From the NCBI RefSeq assembly GCF_033568475.1, contig NC_133122.1, positions 140,189,402-140,253,401 of the forward strand: 64,000 nt of DNA, written 5' to 3'. Shown piece after piece: positions 11,743-22,854 of this stretch (its first letter is position 1; each line of letters begins with the position of its first letter). Under the pieces are notes generated by a model, which was not told the DNA's origin, did no database searches, and saw only the letters and a list, made by a program, of their open reading frames with translations. Both the position numbers and the translations under genes were made by a program. Origin of the DNA: Henckelia pumila (taxonomy: Eukaryota; Streptophyta; Magnoliopsida; Lamiales; Gesneriaceae).

Positions 11743-13704
11743 TGTGAGACCCCGATTCTAATCTTCTAAACTCGAATAATTAATCATAATCGAACACAAT
11801 AAGCCGCGGAAAACGAATCAAAATTATTTTTTTTTTTAAGAAGCCTCGCGCCCGCGCGAGCAGGCTACGCGAACAAAGACTCGCAGAGATACTCGCGCCC
11901 GCGCGAGAAGGGAGCTCGCGCGCGCGCGGGCAAAATCTCCCGAGCCTCTCAAACTCCTTGCGCGCGTGCGAGGTGTTGCCTCGCCCGCGCGCAGGCAAAA
12001 TGGGCAGAGGGGTCGAGGAGCCTGCAAAGCAACCAACAAGGCAATTCTAAACATTCCAAATTCAAACATAATACAAATCAATATTTAGAACATGCCAAAT
12101 CTAGGTTCTGCCCAAAATACAATAACCAGTCGAGTTTTATAAATGAGTTCCACCGACTCAACAAAACTAATACAAATTCAAATAGACTCGACCCTACGAC
12201 ACGGAGTCTCACTTCTATCAATCTCATCCCAAGCTAACCAGGACGACTCGGTCCAGCTCCTGATCCTCCTGATGCCAAGTACACATACAAAACAAAGACA
12301 ACAGCCGGAATAATCTGGTTAGAAATATAATTTCTAAGTAAAAGAAACAGGCATACAATATCAGTTAAACATTCCACCTTGAAATGTAATATTCATCAAT
12401 CAATACAAATGAGAGTGGATGTATGCATGATTTCAAACTCGGGACTATCAAGTCAGATAATCGAAATGTCAATCAGTATTCGGTTGGGATCCCGGGGCCA
12501 AGTTTTCACAACAACTCACCGACACACCCATTCGGGGTGGATGTCGTTCAACTCAACCCATAGACTTCAGAGCAACTATAAGAAGTATTCTGGAACTTGA
12601 AAAAACTCGAAATCCAAAGCCACTTCAATATAGCTCCCTAAATCATCTATATTCAAAACGAATCGAATAATCGGCTCAATATGAATGCAAGTGTAAAAGA
12701 ATAATCAGTCAAGTTCACACAAACAGATAACATGCAGTATGTGATTTTCGGGGCTCGAGAATCAATCAAACTCGAGTATTCAACCCCATTCGAATCGATG
12801 TAATCTTTTACCTTTTTCTCGAAGCTTCAAGAAAACCTGTCAAACAAGATAACTCGGTTCAAACTCTAAACAATTCGAAACTCAAAGTCGATAAATCAAA
12901 CAATATATACCGTCTTCAAACTTCAATCGACAACTGAGCCTTCAAATCTTTAACTTCGAATCCTTCAATCAACTGTCAAAACATCGGATGAGGATTCAAA
13001 ACAAACTCAATAATTTGAATAATTCAAAATCAAACCGAATAACAAAACCGGTAGTCCAAAATCGATTTCGACGACATAACGGCTATAAATCGACTATCCG
13101 GAAAAACTCAAATCATCAACAACAATCATAACAACTCGAATATCATAACCAAACATCCAAACAACTCAATTCCAACCTAAACCAAAATCACCATCTTCGA
13201 ATTTCACCTCCAAAAAATCATAACAAATTCAAACGACTTCCAAACTCCGAACCGACTTCGAATACACGATATACCGACTTCCAATCTCAACATACTCGAG
13301 TATTATCAAAATCTAACAACTCAACAAAATCGAAGTTCAAGAGATCGAAGCAAACTTACGTCTAAACGGAGCCCTCGTCGCGGTGATCGCGAATCTCAAC
13401 TTGGAAATGAAATCTAACGGTCGGATCGAGCGAATCGAGCGGAGAGAAAGCTTGAAATGGCGTCTTCCATGGCTTCTTCAGTACGTACGAAATGGGAGGA
13501 GGAGGGAGAGGGATGGAGAGTGAAGTGATGGGGGGAAAAGGCAACTTGCAAGGATAATATATAAAAATCCCACTTTTGCATTTCAGTCCTTTATTTCTTC
13601 AATCTTGCAAAGTAACCCCCTGATAAATACCAAAACGATCCTCAATCACTAAAAACTCTGATTATCTCGATTAAACTCAATTATAATAAAATCGGGTCAT
13701 TACA
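11743..13704 (-). repeat. 5' LTR of element 2
   Basis: It mirrors 4769-6705, with the same termini apart from one base in the outer end (GGGTCATTACA here, GGGGCATTACA there). It carries a purine-rich stretch at about 13492-13535 (GGGAGGAGGAGGGAGAGGG…) missing from the 3' LTR. Its GC block at 11842-11996 lacks about 20 bases seen at 4900-4920. Confidence 0.95.
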
Positions 13705-15050
13705 AGCGAAATCTATAACAACATAATGAAATGCATGTCTTTAAAACGGGATATCAAAGTTGATAAACGAGGGATTACTGCTGTGCTTTTGGGATCCCGA
13801 GGATGAGATCATGTGACGACTCACCGACTCTCCCAATCGAGGTGGTGGCACATATCTCACTCCTCTAGACTTTGAGCAACCATAATGAGTATGCTAGCAC
13901 TAGGCGATACGACTACGACCTAGGCCACTCAATCATAGTTCCCAAACGTCCAAACAAAAAGGGCGGTTCTGCCCGCTGAAATCAACGTAGGCTCAAGATG
14001 AATGCATAACAGAAACATAAAACATAAGACACATAGTCAAAAGCAAAATCAATCAACAAGACACAAGTTCCTCATGCTAGAACAAGTATAGATGCAATAT
14101 GTGATTTGAAAGGGAAACTCGAGAACCAACTGTCCCGAGTATGCTATCCCGCTACGATGACTGCTTTTACCTTTCAATGCAGTAGTTCCAACTCTGGAAA
14201 ATCTACAACAAAAGATTGTATCAACAACTATACAACCTAAACAACAATCAACGGCTCAAAGAAAATCTCTTTACCGTTCTTCTTCCAATCACTCGACGAC
14301 CAAATGCTGCTAATACAGGGCTCGAAAAACTCCAACGAATCTGTACGAAGACAAGAGATGATCAACAACAACGATCAACTCACCAACCAAAGTTCAACAA
14401 CCCGAAACGGTTCGAAATTCCAAAAACTCAAACGACGGCATAACGGCTATAAATTGAACAAATCGGAAACGCAGACAGCAGTTCAATACCGATATCAACT
14501 CATATCAATGCCCAAAACAACAATAACAAAGCAAACCCATCAATCTAAAAATCCACATTTTCGAAAATGGCTTCCGAAAATCATAACAAATCCGAACGTT
14601 GCTCTAATTCAAAACCGACAGATAATAAACGATCAGGACTCTGTCAAGAACAACATACTCGAATCTAGAACGATTCTAAAAACATCCAAAAACTAAAATG
14701 TAACCGATCGTATAAAAACTTACGATATAACGGAGCTCTCGCTGCAGTGATCGATAATCTGCCTTCCGAAATAAATTCCAACGGCCGGATCGAGCTCGGA
14801 CTGAAATCCCAAAGCTTGGAAGCAAAATAAATCGGCTTCAATGGAGGGGAGGTGGCTAAGGGAAGGAGATGAGTGAATAATATAAGTCATTTCCCTTATA
14901 AATATCTAATAAAACCGATATTTGCGTTTTAGTCCCTGAAATTTTCAAAATTTGCAAAAAAGACCCTGATCAAAAACAAGTCGGCTTGTGAACTCTGTAA
15001 TCTCCGATTAACTCAAATAAACTCATTTAAGATAAAAACGGGGCGTTAGA
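13705..15050 (-). repeat. 5' LTR of element 1, outer part
   Basis: It aligns by eye with 58376-59725, the outer part of the element 3 LTR, starting at GCATGTCTTTAAA and ending GGGGCGTTAGA (consensus end TTACA, one change). It is the continuation of 4066-4768 across the inserted element 2. No gene is seen; the open frames at 14216-14696 are LTR artefacts. Confidence 0.85.
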
Positions 15051-15055
15051 GGGAG

Positions 15056-16342
15056 TGGAAACGGATCTTTGAGGCATGCTTTATTGAAATCAGTGAAATC
15101 TATACACAAACGTCATTTTCCTCCAGGTTTTGGTACTAAGACAACATTTGCAAGCCAATCTGGGTATGAAACTGGCATGATGTATCTTGATGCTAAGAGT
15201 TTTTCCACTTCAGCGGCTATATGTCGATTTTTCTCTGGGCCAAATGCTCTTTTGTTTTGCTTCACTGATCTTATTTTCGAATCAACACGGAGGTGATGGA
15301 GCGCATATTCCTGAGGTATTCCGGGTAGAGGCTCATCACCCCAAGCAAACACGTCCAAATTGTGACCGAGGAAATTTTTCAGCTTTTCTTCCAATTCAAG
15401 AGGTAATTCGATCCCAATTTTCAGTATCTTCTTGGGATCACTTGGAATGATTTCTATGTGCGTTAGTGTTTCGGTTGCTGTTATTCTTTCTTTGCTCTCG
15501 ACTTTCTCATCCACCAAATGTATTCCGTTTTCACGTAAAATTTTTCCAGGTTTCGGTGCTCTTTCGTCACTAGAAATTTGTCTTTTACGTTTTCCTGATG
15601 AAGCCCGTAATGTCAACGCATGACATTTTCTAGCTAGACGATGGTCACCAATGGCTTCTCCTACTCCTTCTGGAGTCGAAAACTTCAGCTTCATATGATA
15701 TGTCGATCCGATGGCTTGTAATATATTGAGACTTGGTCGTTCCAATATCACATTGTACGCAGATGAAGCCTTTACTACAAGGAATTTCACCATCTTAGTA
15801 AACCGTTTGGGGTAAGAACCCAAGGAAAGAGGAAGCGTTACTTCTCCCAAAGCTTCAACTATTTCTCCGAAAAATCCGACTAGTGGAGTGTTGACTGGAG
15901 TTAACTGTGCATTACTAATACCCAAATTCAAGAATGCATCATGAAAAATTATGTCGTCCGAACTTCCTGAATCCACTAGAATTTTCTTTACCCAAAAATT
16001 GGAGATTGTGGCTGAGATGATTAAAGCATCATTATGTGTACCCCGAGGGTTCTCCAGATCTTTATCACTGAATGATAATCCATCTTGGATGGTTCCAATT
16101 TCATATATCGACAAGGATGTGGGGCTAGATAAATTGTCGATTCCTTTTGCTGCCCGTAGAAGGGCTTTTCTTGCATTGTTTGAGTCGCCGCAAGCAGGCC
16201 CCCCAGTGATTACGGCGATTAACCCTCCCGAGGGCAAATTTTCATCAGCTCGTTCATGCTGTTTCCCAGTTTCATCATGCACGTTTTGGTTGTTCGTCCC
16301 GACGCCTGTCATCTCGCTTTTCACCGCGGGATTTGTCCACAA
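15056..16342 (-). pseudogene. Tat-type gag end, protease and start of reverse transcriptase (copy 1)
   Basis: Frame 16342-15113 is open over 409 codons. It shows a conserved segment AVITGGPACGDSNNARKAL, the protease motif ILVDSGSSDDIIF with the catalytic Asp-Ser-Gly, and the RT entry region HHLRVDSKIRSVKQNKRAFG, ending in VVLVPKPGGK. After 15113 the homology continues in a broken frame (CIDFTDxNKAC, DPF) and is cut at 15051 by the element 1 insertion. Gag upstream lies in another frame and overlaps this one at 16275-16342, where the two reading frames must have been joined originally; copy 2 reads through there. Confidence 0.85.
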
Positions 16343-16959
16343 AATTCCCCAAATGTCTGCGCTTTATGATTTTTTCAATTTTTGCTCGCAAACTGAAGCA
16401 ATCTTCTGTAGTATGACCTTTATCTTTATGAAAATGGCAGTACTTGTCTGAACGTTGGCGCTTTGGGTTATTTTGCATTGGGCGAGAGGAACACAGCAAT
16501 CCTTGTTTTTCAGCCACTACCAGTATATCGGTCACTCGTGCATTGAGGGGTGTATACTGGAGACGGGGGCTCTGTGCTGTTCGCTTCTCGTCTCGCTTTC
16601 TAATATCTGATTTATCTTCTTCTCTCTTTCTTTTATTCAAGTAGTGTGGCTCTATAGATTCTTCAACCCGTATGTATTTCTCAGCTTTTTCCAATAATTC
16701 CTCTAAGTTTTTGGGCGGCCTTCCGGCTATTGATTCCTTGAACTTTCGATGGCGCAAGTTTTGTTGCATTATTCCAGCTAACAAATCATGGTTCACGTGT
16801 AAGACTTCTTGCACCGCATGAGTAAATCGCCGAACATAGTCCCTCAAACATTCTCCTTCTTTTTGAATGACTGTGAACAAATATGCTGCTGTTTTTGGGT
16901 ATTTCTTGTTAATTGAGAATTGCTGGATGAAGCAGTCAGTAAGTTGCTCCAAATTGGAA
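16275..16959 (-). pseudogene. Tat-type gag, C-terminal part (copy 1)
   Basis: It continues the gag that was cut by the CACTA insertion. Features: LTDCFIQQFSINKKYPKTAA, LRDYVRRFTHAVQEV, ESIAGRPPKNLEELLEKAEK, and the zinc-knuckle-like CHFHKDKGHTTEDC at about two thirds of the piece. It is collinear with 53499-54200 of copy 2. The frame ends in a stop at 16277-16275 after a frameshift. Confidence 0.88.
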
Positions 16960-16962
16960 ATA

Positions 16963-17268
16963 CACTACAACAAATATGTTAATTAACCACACTAAAACGA
17001 CAACGGTTTTATGTGTAAACTGTTGTCTTTTAGTCTTTGACAACGGTTTTTACAAAAACCGTTGTCGTTGACCGTATTTTAATTAAAAACGACAACGGTT
17101 TTTAAAAATCCGTTGTCGTATATATGTCTAAGACAACGGTTATAAAAACCGTTGTCTATGAGCGCGTTTTTGGTGTCCTAAAACAACGGTTTTAATTAAC
17201 CGTTGTCTATGTGCGTTCTTTTTGGGGTCTACGACAACACGTTTTTAAATCCGTTGTCGTTGTTATTT
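16963..17268. repeat. Left subterminal repeat array of the CACTA element
   Basis: About eleven copies of ACAACGG or its complement CCGTTGT (some decayed) alternate in opposite orientation, so that most neighbouring pairs can form small hairpins such as ACGACAACGGTTTTT next to CCGTTGTCGT. In En/Spm-type elements such arrays are the binding sites of an element-encoded DNA-binding protein; that role is inferred here. Confidence 0.9.
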
Positions 17269-17566
17269 TTTTATTTGTTTTTTATTTTTAAAAAAATTAA
17301 AAAATATATAATCCCATATATATACATAAGAACCTTCTACAGGCACTCACACACACTTGAGCGCCCCCTTCAAGTGCGATCGAGAAAACTCAACCCAATC
17401 CCTAGCCCCAACCCATCGCCCCTTCAACCCTGCTCTTCTCCGGCGCCCTAGACGTCGATTGTTCACCGGAAACTCGTCTTCCGACCTCCTTTCAGCTAAC
17501 CCAAGCCTTAGCAACTCCAATAGTAACCCAAGCCCTAGACGTCGATTGTTCGCCGAAAATTCGGAA

Positions 17567-17830
17567 ATGGCGGAATTACCAGTAACAACTCCCTCATCGG
17601 TCTTGGATCAATGGAAAATTCATTATGCACGCTTCATAAATTACAGCTCCACCGTTGTCAACCGCGCCCATCCTTCTCTCACGCGTCTCTCCGCCACCTG
17701 GAAATATCGTCACCAAGGAGGCACTTGGATCACCGCCTTGTCCGCTGTCTCACTCAAGCTTATGTTCGAACGAACTGCTGAGGGATTGGATGACGTAGTT
17801 CTAGTCATTTCTCTTCGATCTCGCGTACTT
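17567..17830 (+). pseudogene. Exon-like captured segment in the CACTA element, origin not recognised
   Basis: An ATG at 17567 opens 88 codons (MAELPVTTPSSVLDQWKIHY…) that end exactly at a good donor site (CTT then GTAAGT at 17831). The upstream 17340-17566 looks like a plant 5' UTR with CT-rich sequence. It contains a direct repeat of CCCTAGACGTCGATTGTTC at about 17447 and 17532. Codon use and splice context look genic rather than random, but I do not recognise the family, and no continuing exon was identified downstream. It may be a first exon taken from a host gene different from the SCAMP fragment. Confidence 0.5.
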
Positions 17831-19326
17831 GTAAGTTAAAATTTCTGCTGGAACAAACTTCTTCTTTATATGATGTAGTCTGTGATTTTATCGGTATGAG
17901 AATTTAAGCTCGATTTAGGGGCTTGAACGAGATCAATCGATCTCCAGCTCGTTCATTTCCTGTAAATATTCTGAGATGTTGTTAAATGTTAATGTACGTT
18001 ATTTCAGGTGCTTGAATAAGATTGAGCAATCTCCTGCTATTTAACATGTAGCAATATCCGTATCTTGCAGCGTGCCCATTTTCTGTTCTTAACTTGATTT
18101 GGATTGATATTTCTAATAGAATGGGAAAGAAATTGTCTGTGTAAACTCGGTGCTACTTTTATGTTACCTGGTTGTTATATGTAATAAGCTATTGGATTTT
18201 CTGTTAAAGTTGTTCACAAAAAAGGCTACAGAAGTTCACAACAAAAAAGTTATTTGAAGTAATTATTTGTTGTCTCCTAATCTCATAACAATATTTTGGC
18301 AAAGAAGAGCATAGATTGGATTCTACTGGAAATTAAATCATAGGTATCATATTTAGTTTATGTGAGCCCCAACATTCAAGTTCAACGCATGCAAGATTTT
18401 CTAAATTTCTCCGTTGTCGCATGTGATCCAGTTATGACAGCTTCTGTGCATTTTTAATTGTTTCAAAGGAATGTCTATTTACAAGAAAAAGTTCAATTGT
18501 GATGTTTATCACCAAGAGCAGGGGATCCCTGCCATCACTCTTGTTCTCTACTAACAAAACTACAGAAGTGTAACCACTACTTTGTCCCTCCAATTCTAAT
18601 GATGCCCTGGTTGAGCATGGATAGTGTAGTGTCCTGTATTTAGTAAGTTTGGCATGGATATGATTAAAAAAAATTAGTTATCTTACAGGAAGAACATCAC
18701 ATCTCAAAGATGTATTTTTCATGGCCTCAAGTTTCATGTGTGTCTGGGTTCCCCGCAAGGGGGAGCAGGGCTGTTTTGTTTAGTCAAAAGAGGATGCAAC
18801 AACTTTTAGCCAAGTTGGTGGATTTCGCAAACCTAATTTTTACAACTCAACACAGAAAGAAACCAAGATCGGAACATTGTAATTGGTGTTGTGCTGTGCA
18901 AGTACTTGTAATTTCGGCAAGCAACCAAACCTAAGCATGTACTTTTACCCATTCAACTTTGATAGAACACTATACACAAAAGCTTAATTTTCATTTTAAT
19001 TTTAATTTTCATTTTCATTTTTTTCTTAAACAATATGGCAACAGATTTGAATGCAGATTGCAGAGCCTGAAACATACAAGTACACAGGTATTTATTTATT
19101 TATTCTACTGTCCCAGCCAGACCTTATAATAGTATCAGAATATATTATATTATATGTTTTGATATACTGAAATACAATTGTTGTCTTTAGTCCATGGAAA
19201 TAAACTAAAAAGAAGATATAAAATAATAATATTTAGGGTAATCTGGCCGACGTGAGACAAATGGTGGTTCCACTGCACCACGTGAAGATGTTCACAAAAA
19301 AAGATGCAACTAAAGTTCATGATATA

Positions 19327-20337
19327 GCTGGTGTCACGGTGGATGATAAAAATTGGCCTCCATTTTTCCCCATCATTCACCATGATATAGCCAATGAAAT
19401 ACCAGTTCATGCTCAGAGGTTGCAGTATCTGGCTTTTGCAAGTTGGTTAGGTGTGTATATGAATATATTGCTTCAGTTTGTATTTTGTACATCTGTAATA
19501 GGTTTAATATTTACAAACTTATATCTAATTTTGTGATAAACCTAGCTTCTTTCAAGTATAAGTGTGTATTTTCATGGAAAGCATTTTCCTTCATGAGTTC
19601 TGGTGATAAGAGACTTGCTGATTTCAGTATTCTTGGTTATCGATTATCTATGCTCCGTGGCAGTGCTGTCAATATGTTACTTGCTCCCATTTTTTGTGTA
19701 GCATGAGATGACAAGGAGTAATTATGTTTCAACATATCTGCTTAAAGTATGGTAAAAGCATTATTTGTTGGATTGATTTCCATGTTTCCACTTAGTTTCT
19801 TACTTTCTTATTGTTTCGAGGACTTAAGTAATTTCTATGTTTTTTTATTCATATGGCTCTACTTTGTAGGACCGTAATTTTGGTTGGTTGCACATTTGAC
19901 AAAATTTATTATTTATTTTTCGTTATTGTTTTTTTCTATTACAGGTATCGTCCTTTGCCTTTCGTTCAATGTCATTGATGTCATTGTTTGTTGGGTACAG
20001 GGTGGTGGTAAGTTTATTTTCTTTAGTTTTGTTTGCAAGTTTAGATTAGTGTTTTTTTGGTGCATCAAGTTGGGTATAGGTTTCTAATTATGCAAAGTGC
20101 TTAAACATAGTTTCCTTCTTTAGGTGTCAAGATCTTTTTCCTCGCAATAATATATGCCTTGATGGGATGCCCACTTTCATATGTCTTATGGTACAGGCCA
20201 CTGTATCGGGCAATGAGGTATTTGCATTCTCCTTATTATCCTTTTTGAGACCCTTCAGACAACTATCTGTATATGTGATTCTGATTTTCAGGACTGATAG
20301 TGCTCTAAAATTTGGCTGGTTTTTCTTGTTCTATCTG
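19327..20337 (+). pseudogene. SCAMP (secretory carrier membrane protein) gene fragment, four exons, inside the CACTA element
   Basis: Exons 19327-19450, 19945-20007, 20124-20217 and 20292-20337 splice in frame with GT..AG borders. The first encodes [20 protein letters not shown] followed by [11 protein letters not shown], the start of the SCAMP four-helix membrane core. The others give [51 protein letters not shown] and TDSALKFGWFFLFYL. In SCAMPs, proteins of post-Golgi vesicle traffic, these are consecutive parts of the core. The cytosolic NPF-containing N-terminus and the last helices are absent. The codons just before 19327 ([18 protein letters not shown]…) do not look like SCAMP and may come from elsewhere. 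It is a captured fragment, unlikely to make a working protein. Confidence 0.88.
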
Positions 20338-22429
20338 GTATGCCTTTTTTTTCCACCTTGAGCTTGCATCCTTTTCTCTAATTGGAGGAAACATACCACA
20401 ACAGCATTTGGGCTGAAATATTTATTTGGTCTCTTTCTTTGTTTTATCTCTTTGTATTCTCCCCTTCCCAAACTCTCAAATAAGATAAGAACCACAAATA
20501 TTTGATTGTTCATTGCAATCCCTTCGTTTCTCCCCTTCCCAAAATCTCAAATCTCAAATCTCAAATAAGATAAGAACAACAAACATTTGACTGTTCATTG
20601 CAATTCCTTCAGTACGCTTGCTCCATTGAAAAATGCCAGTAGATGATTTTTGCTCTATCATGCATGTCAAAGGGGTATTAGTTACTGTAGGTGCTGATTT
20701 GGTCGTTGCTCGGCGACGAACGCCTCAGTTCACGTCGGATCCCCGGTTAAGTTTTATAGAAATACGTCATTTATTCAACATTCGACGTTAACATTTACTT
20801 GTTACGTGTTTTGATATAGTCTAATAAATATTGTGTCAAGCGTTCGTTGGACCAGAACAGAGGAAGAAGTGAGGTATGCATTTGAATGGATATATTTAAG
20901 TCCATTTGGTTTACTTTGCTCTTTTTTTCCTACTCTGTTTGTTTTATGTTTTTTTATCTGTGAGTTTGTCTTAGAGGCAATAACTGTAGTTATTATGATG
21001 AACGGGGAATGAATGAGCAGGGAAGGATATGAAGAAAGTTGAGTATTTCATTTTAGTCTTGATATTTCTTTTTTTCCCAGTTTCCATCTTCTGGACGACT
21101 TCTTCATGAAAAGGTACTGTCATTCTCCTCCTCACTTCCCCGGTGTTCATCCGTTCATTTGTTGCTTGTTGTTTTCGGTGGACGCGGACAAATGATTCTT
21201 TTCTGTTTTTTTTTAATTTTTTTTTTAAAATTATTGTAGGACATGCATACACGTATTTAGGCATCGTATCTTGGTTTTGGCTTTTGGGCTTAATGTAACT
21301 TTCGAGCTTGCTCTTATTTTTTGTGATGTTTTATTTATTTATTTGGATTTTTTTTATTATGTTGTTCCTTGTGGAAGGTTCGTTAGTTGGTGAAGGATTT
21401 TATATAAAATCCACTCCAAAATTTAATTATTGCGTAAATGGGTCACTATTAAGTTTTGTTCGAGTTAATTTACTACGTTATCATTTTTAGTTCTTATCAT
21501 TATTGGTTTATTATTAATATTTTAATGATACTATTTCTCGTGTGTACATGTTTGATTAAAATTATCATCACTTTATTTCTACATATTAACAATATTATTA
21601 ATACATTTCATGTGGTTTTGATTTGCGTTAAGATGACATATTTATTGTTTGAAGATGTTAATTGATTATAATATGAAATTTCCAGTAATTTCTGTTAAAA
21701 AGTTGGGGGATCCATGCTAGTATGAATTAAAGTTGGGAGGCTAGCTTATTGGGATGTGGAGTGGAACTTGAAATGGTGTGTGGTTTGAGTTATTGGGATG
21801 TTGTGGAGTGGAACTTGAAAGTGCCAAATCCATGATTTAGCTTGTGGCCTGTGGGTTGGTCGGAGCCCACGGTTTGTCAACTGTGCCTACTATATTTTAT
21901 GAATTCAATACAAATGCAAAAATGAGTTGAATAAAATCTGCACTGCCTTCCCTTTTGGAGTTGCTGAGTTTTTTTCTTTTATTTTTTTCCATGACAAGCG
22001 AGATATTAGTTTGATAGTTGAGATTGGATTCCATGTTTAAATTGGTCTAAGATTTTGTTGATAATTTTGGACTGAGAATGTGTTTCTTGTAGGTAACTCG
22101 GGAGTAATGCATAAGGGGTTTTGATGCAAGGATTGAGCTGTGTTTCAGATCGCCTTGATAATACGTAGAAGTTATCTCGTGAACATCGTTATCAAGAACA
22201 AACACATGATGATTTATGTTTTCATACAACCATCTTTTGGAACTACTTTTGTTACATTTATATTATATTAGATGGGATATTTTGAGTTTCGAATACGTAG
22301 TATTATCTTCCAAATTAGATGTGTAACTATTTTGGAACTTGAATATTTTCATGGATTCAATGTAGTAAATATTTTATTTTATATTGATTTTTTTATTAAT
22401 ATTTATAGTTCGTATGAAGATTAATTAGG
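20338..22429. other. CACTA interior without recognisable genes
   Basis: AT-rich sequence. A further SCAMP exon was looked for and not found. A GC-richer patch at 20687-20760 (GGTCGTTGCTCGGCGACGAA…) stands out from its surroundings and could be another captured fragment, but no protein match is apparent. Confidence 0.4.
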
Positions 22430-22851
22430 CAACGGTTTTAATGACTCCAAATACAACTGATTTATTGCCAAAACCGTTGTCGTATATTCAAAAATGACAA
22501 CGGATATACACTGTTGCAAATATGTTGTCCTAAGCCATAAACAACAACGGATATAAATTGTACAAAACCGTTGTCTTAAATAGTCAATGACAACGGATTT
22601 ACACTGTTGCCGAACCGTTGTCTTTGGACACTTACGACAACGGATTTACACTGTTGCAGAACCGTTGTCTTTGGACACTTACGACAACGGTTACAAACTG
22701 TTGCAAAACCGTTGTGGTAGGATGGATACGACAACGGATATAAACCGTTGTTATAGGGCACGCTTTTTACAACGCCCCCAGTTACAACGGTTTTAATCCC
22801 CCCTACGACAACGGATAATATCCGTTGTCGTTTTGAAATTTTGTTGTAGTG
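22430..22851. repeat. Right subterminal repeat array of the CACTA element
   Basis: Units such as ACGACAACGGATTTACACTG followed by AACCGTTGTC recur at roughly 50-60 base spacing, at least seven times, ending with ACGACAACGGATAATA and its inverted half CCGTTGTCGT before the terminal repeat. The units here are longer and more regular than those of the left end, so the two ends have been amplified separately. Confidence 0.9.
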
Positions 22852-22854
22852 CTA

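Larger units (their letters stand above)
4769..13704 (-). mobile_element. Element 2: complete Ty3/gypsy chromovirus-type retrotransposon with two LTRs
   Basis: It runs from a 3' LTR (4769-6705) to a 5' LTR (11743-13704) on the minus strand, with PBS, gag, protease, RT, RNase H, integrase and a chromodomain-like tail between. The LTR ends are TGTAATG…CTCACA in element orientation. The flanking five bases are AACGA at 4764-4768 and AGCGA at 13705-13709, a target duplication with one mismatch. The LTRs are very similar apart from two short length differences and, by eye, about 2% substitutions, so the insertion is fairly recent. The coding part has at least six stops or frame changes, so the copy is not autonomous now. 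Confidence 0.95.
1..15050 (-). mobile_element. Element 1: chromovirus-type Ty3/gypsy retrotransposon, left end outside window
   Basis: Read on the minus strand this is 5' LTR (15050-13705 plus 4768-4066), PBS (4060-4049), gag (3765-2620), protease (2619-2006) and RT, RNase H and integrase (2005 to the window edge). The 3' LTR must lie left of base 1. The 5' LTR is split by the complete element 2. Its outer end abuts the reverse transcriptase of Tat copy 1 at 15051, so it inserted there; the adjacent five bases GGGAG would be the target duplication, but the other side is outside the window. The gene order protease-RT-RNase H-integrase is that of Ty3/gypsy. Assignment to chromoviruses (Tekay/Del-like) rests on similarity to element 2, whose chromodomain-like tail is visible. 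Confidence 0.9.
16963..22851. mobile_element. Non-autonomous CACTA (En/Spm-type) transposon with captured gene pieces
   Basis: The ends are CACTACAACAAA at 16963 and its exact complement TTTGTTGTAGTG ending at 22851. The flanking bases are ATA (16960-16962) and CTA (22852-22854), a 3-bp target duplication with one mismatch. Removing the element plus one triplet gives a gag sequence of the same length as Tat copy 2 at 53499. Both ends carry arrays of ACAACGG/CCGTTGT repeats, typical of CACTA subterminal repeats. No transposase-like frame is seen in the 5.9 kb. The interior has a SCAMP gene fragment (19327-20337) and an exon-like segment (17567-17830). Confidence 0.93.

Noticed and set aside
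16990..17260. Regular short repeats that could be taken for a CRISPR array
   Set aside because: Repeats alternate in orientation, have variable spacing and lie just inside CACTACAACAAA termini of a plant transposon; they are CACTA subterminal repeats.
20687..20760. GC-richer patch that might be another captured gene piece
   Set aside because: Too short, no frame or splice evidence; kept only as a remark in the CACTA interior.
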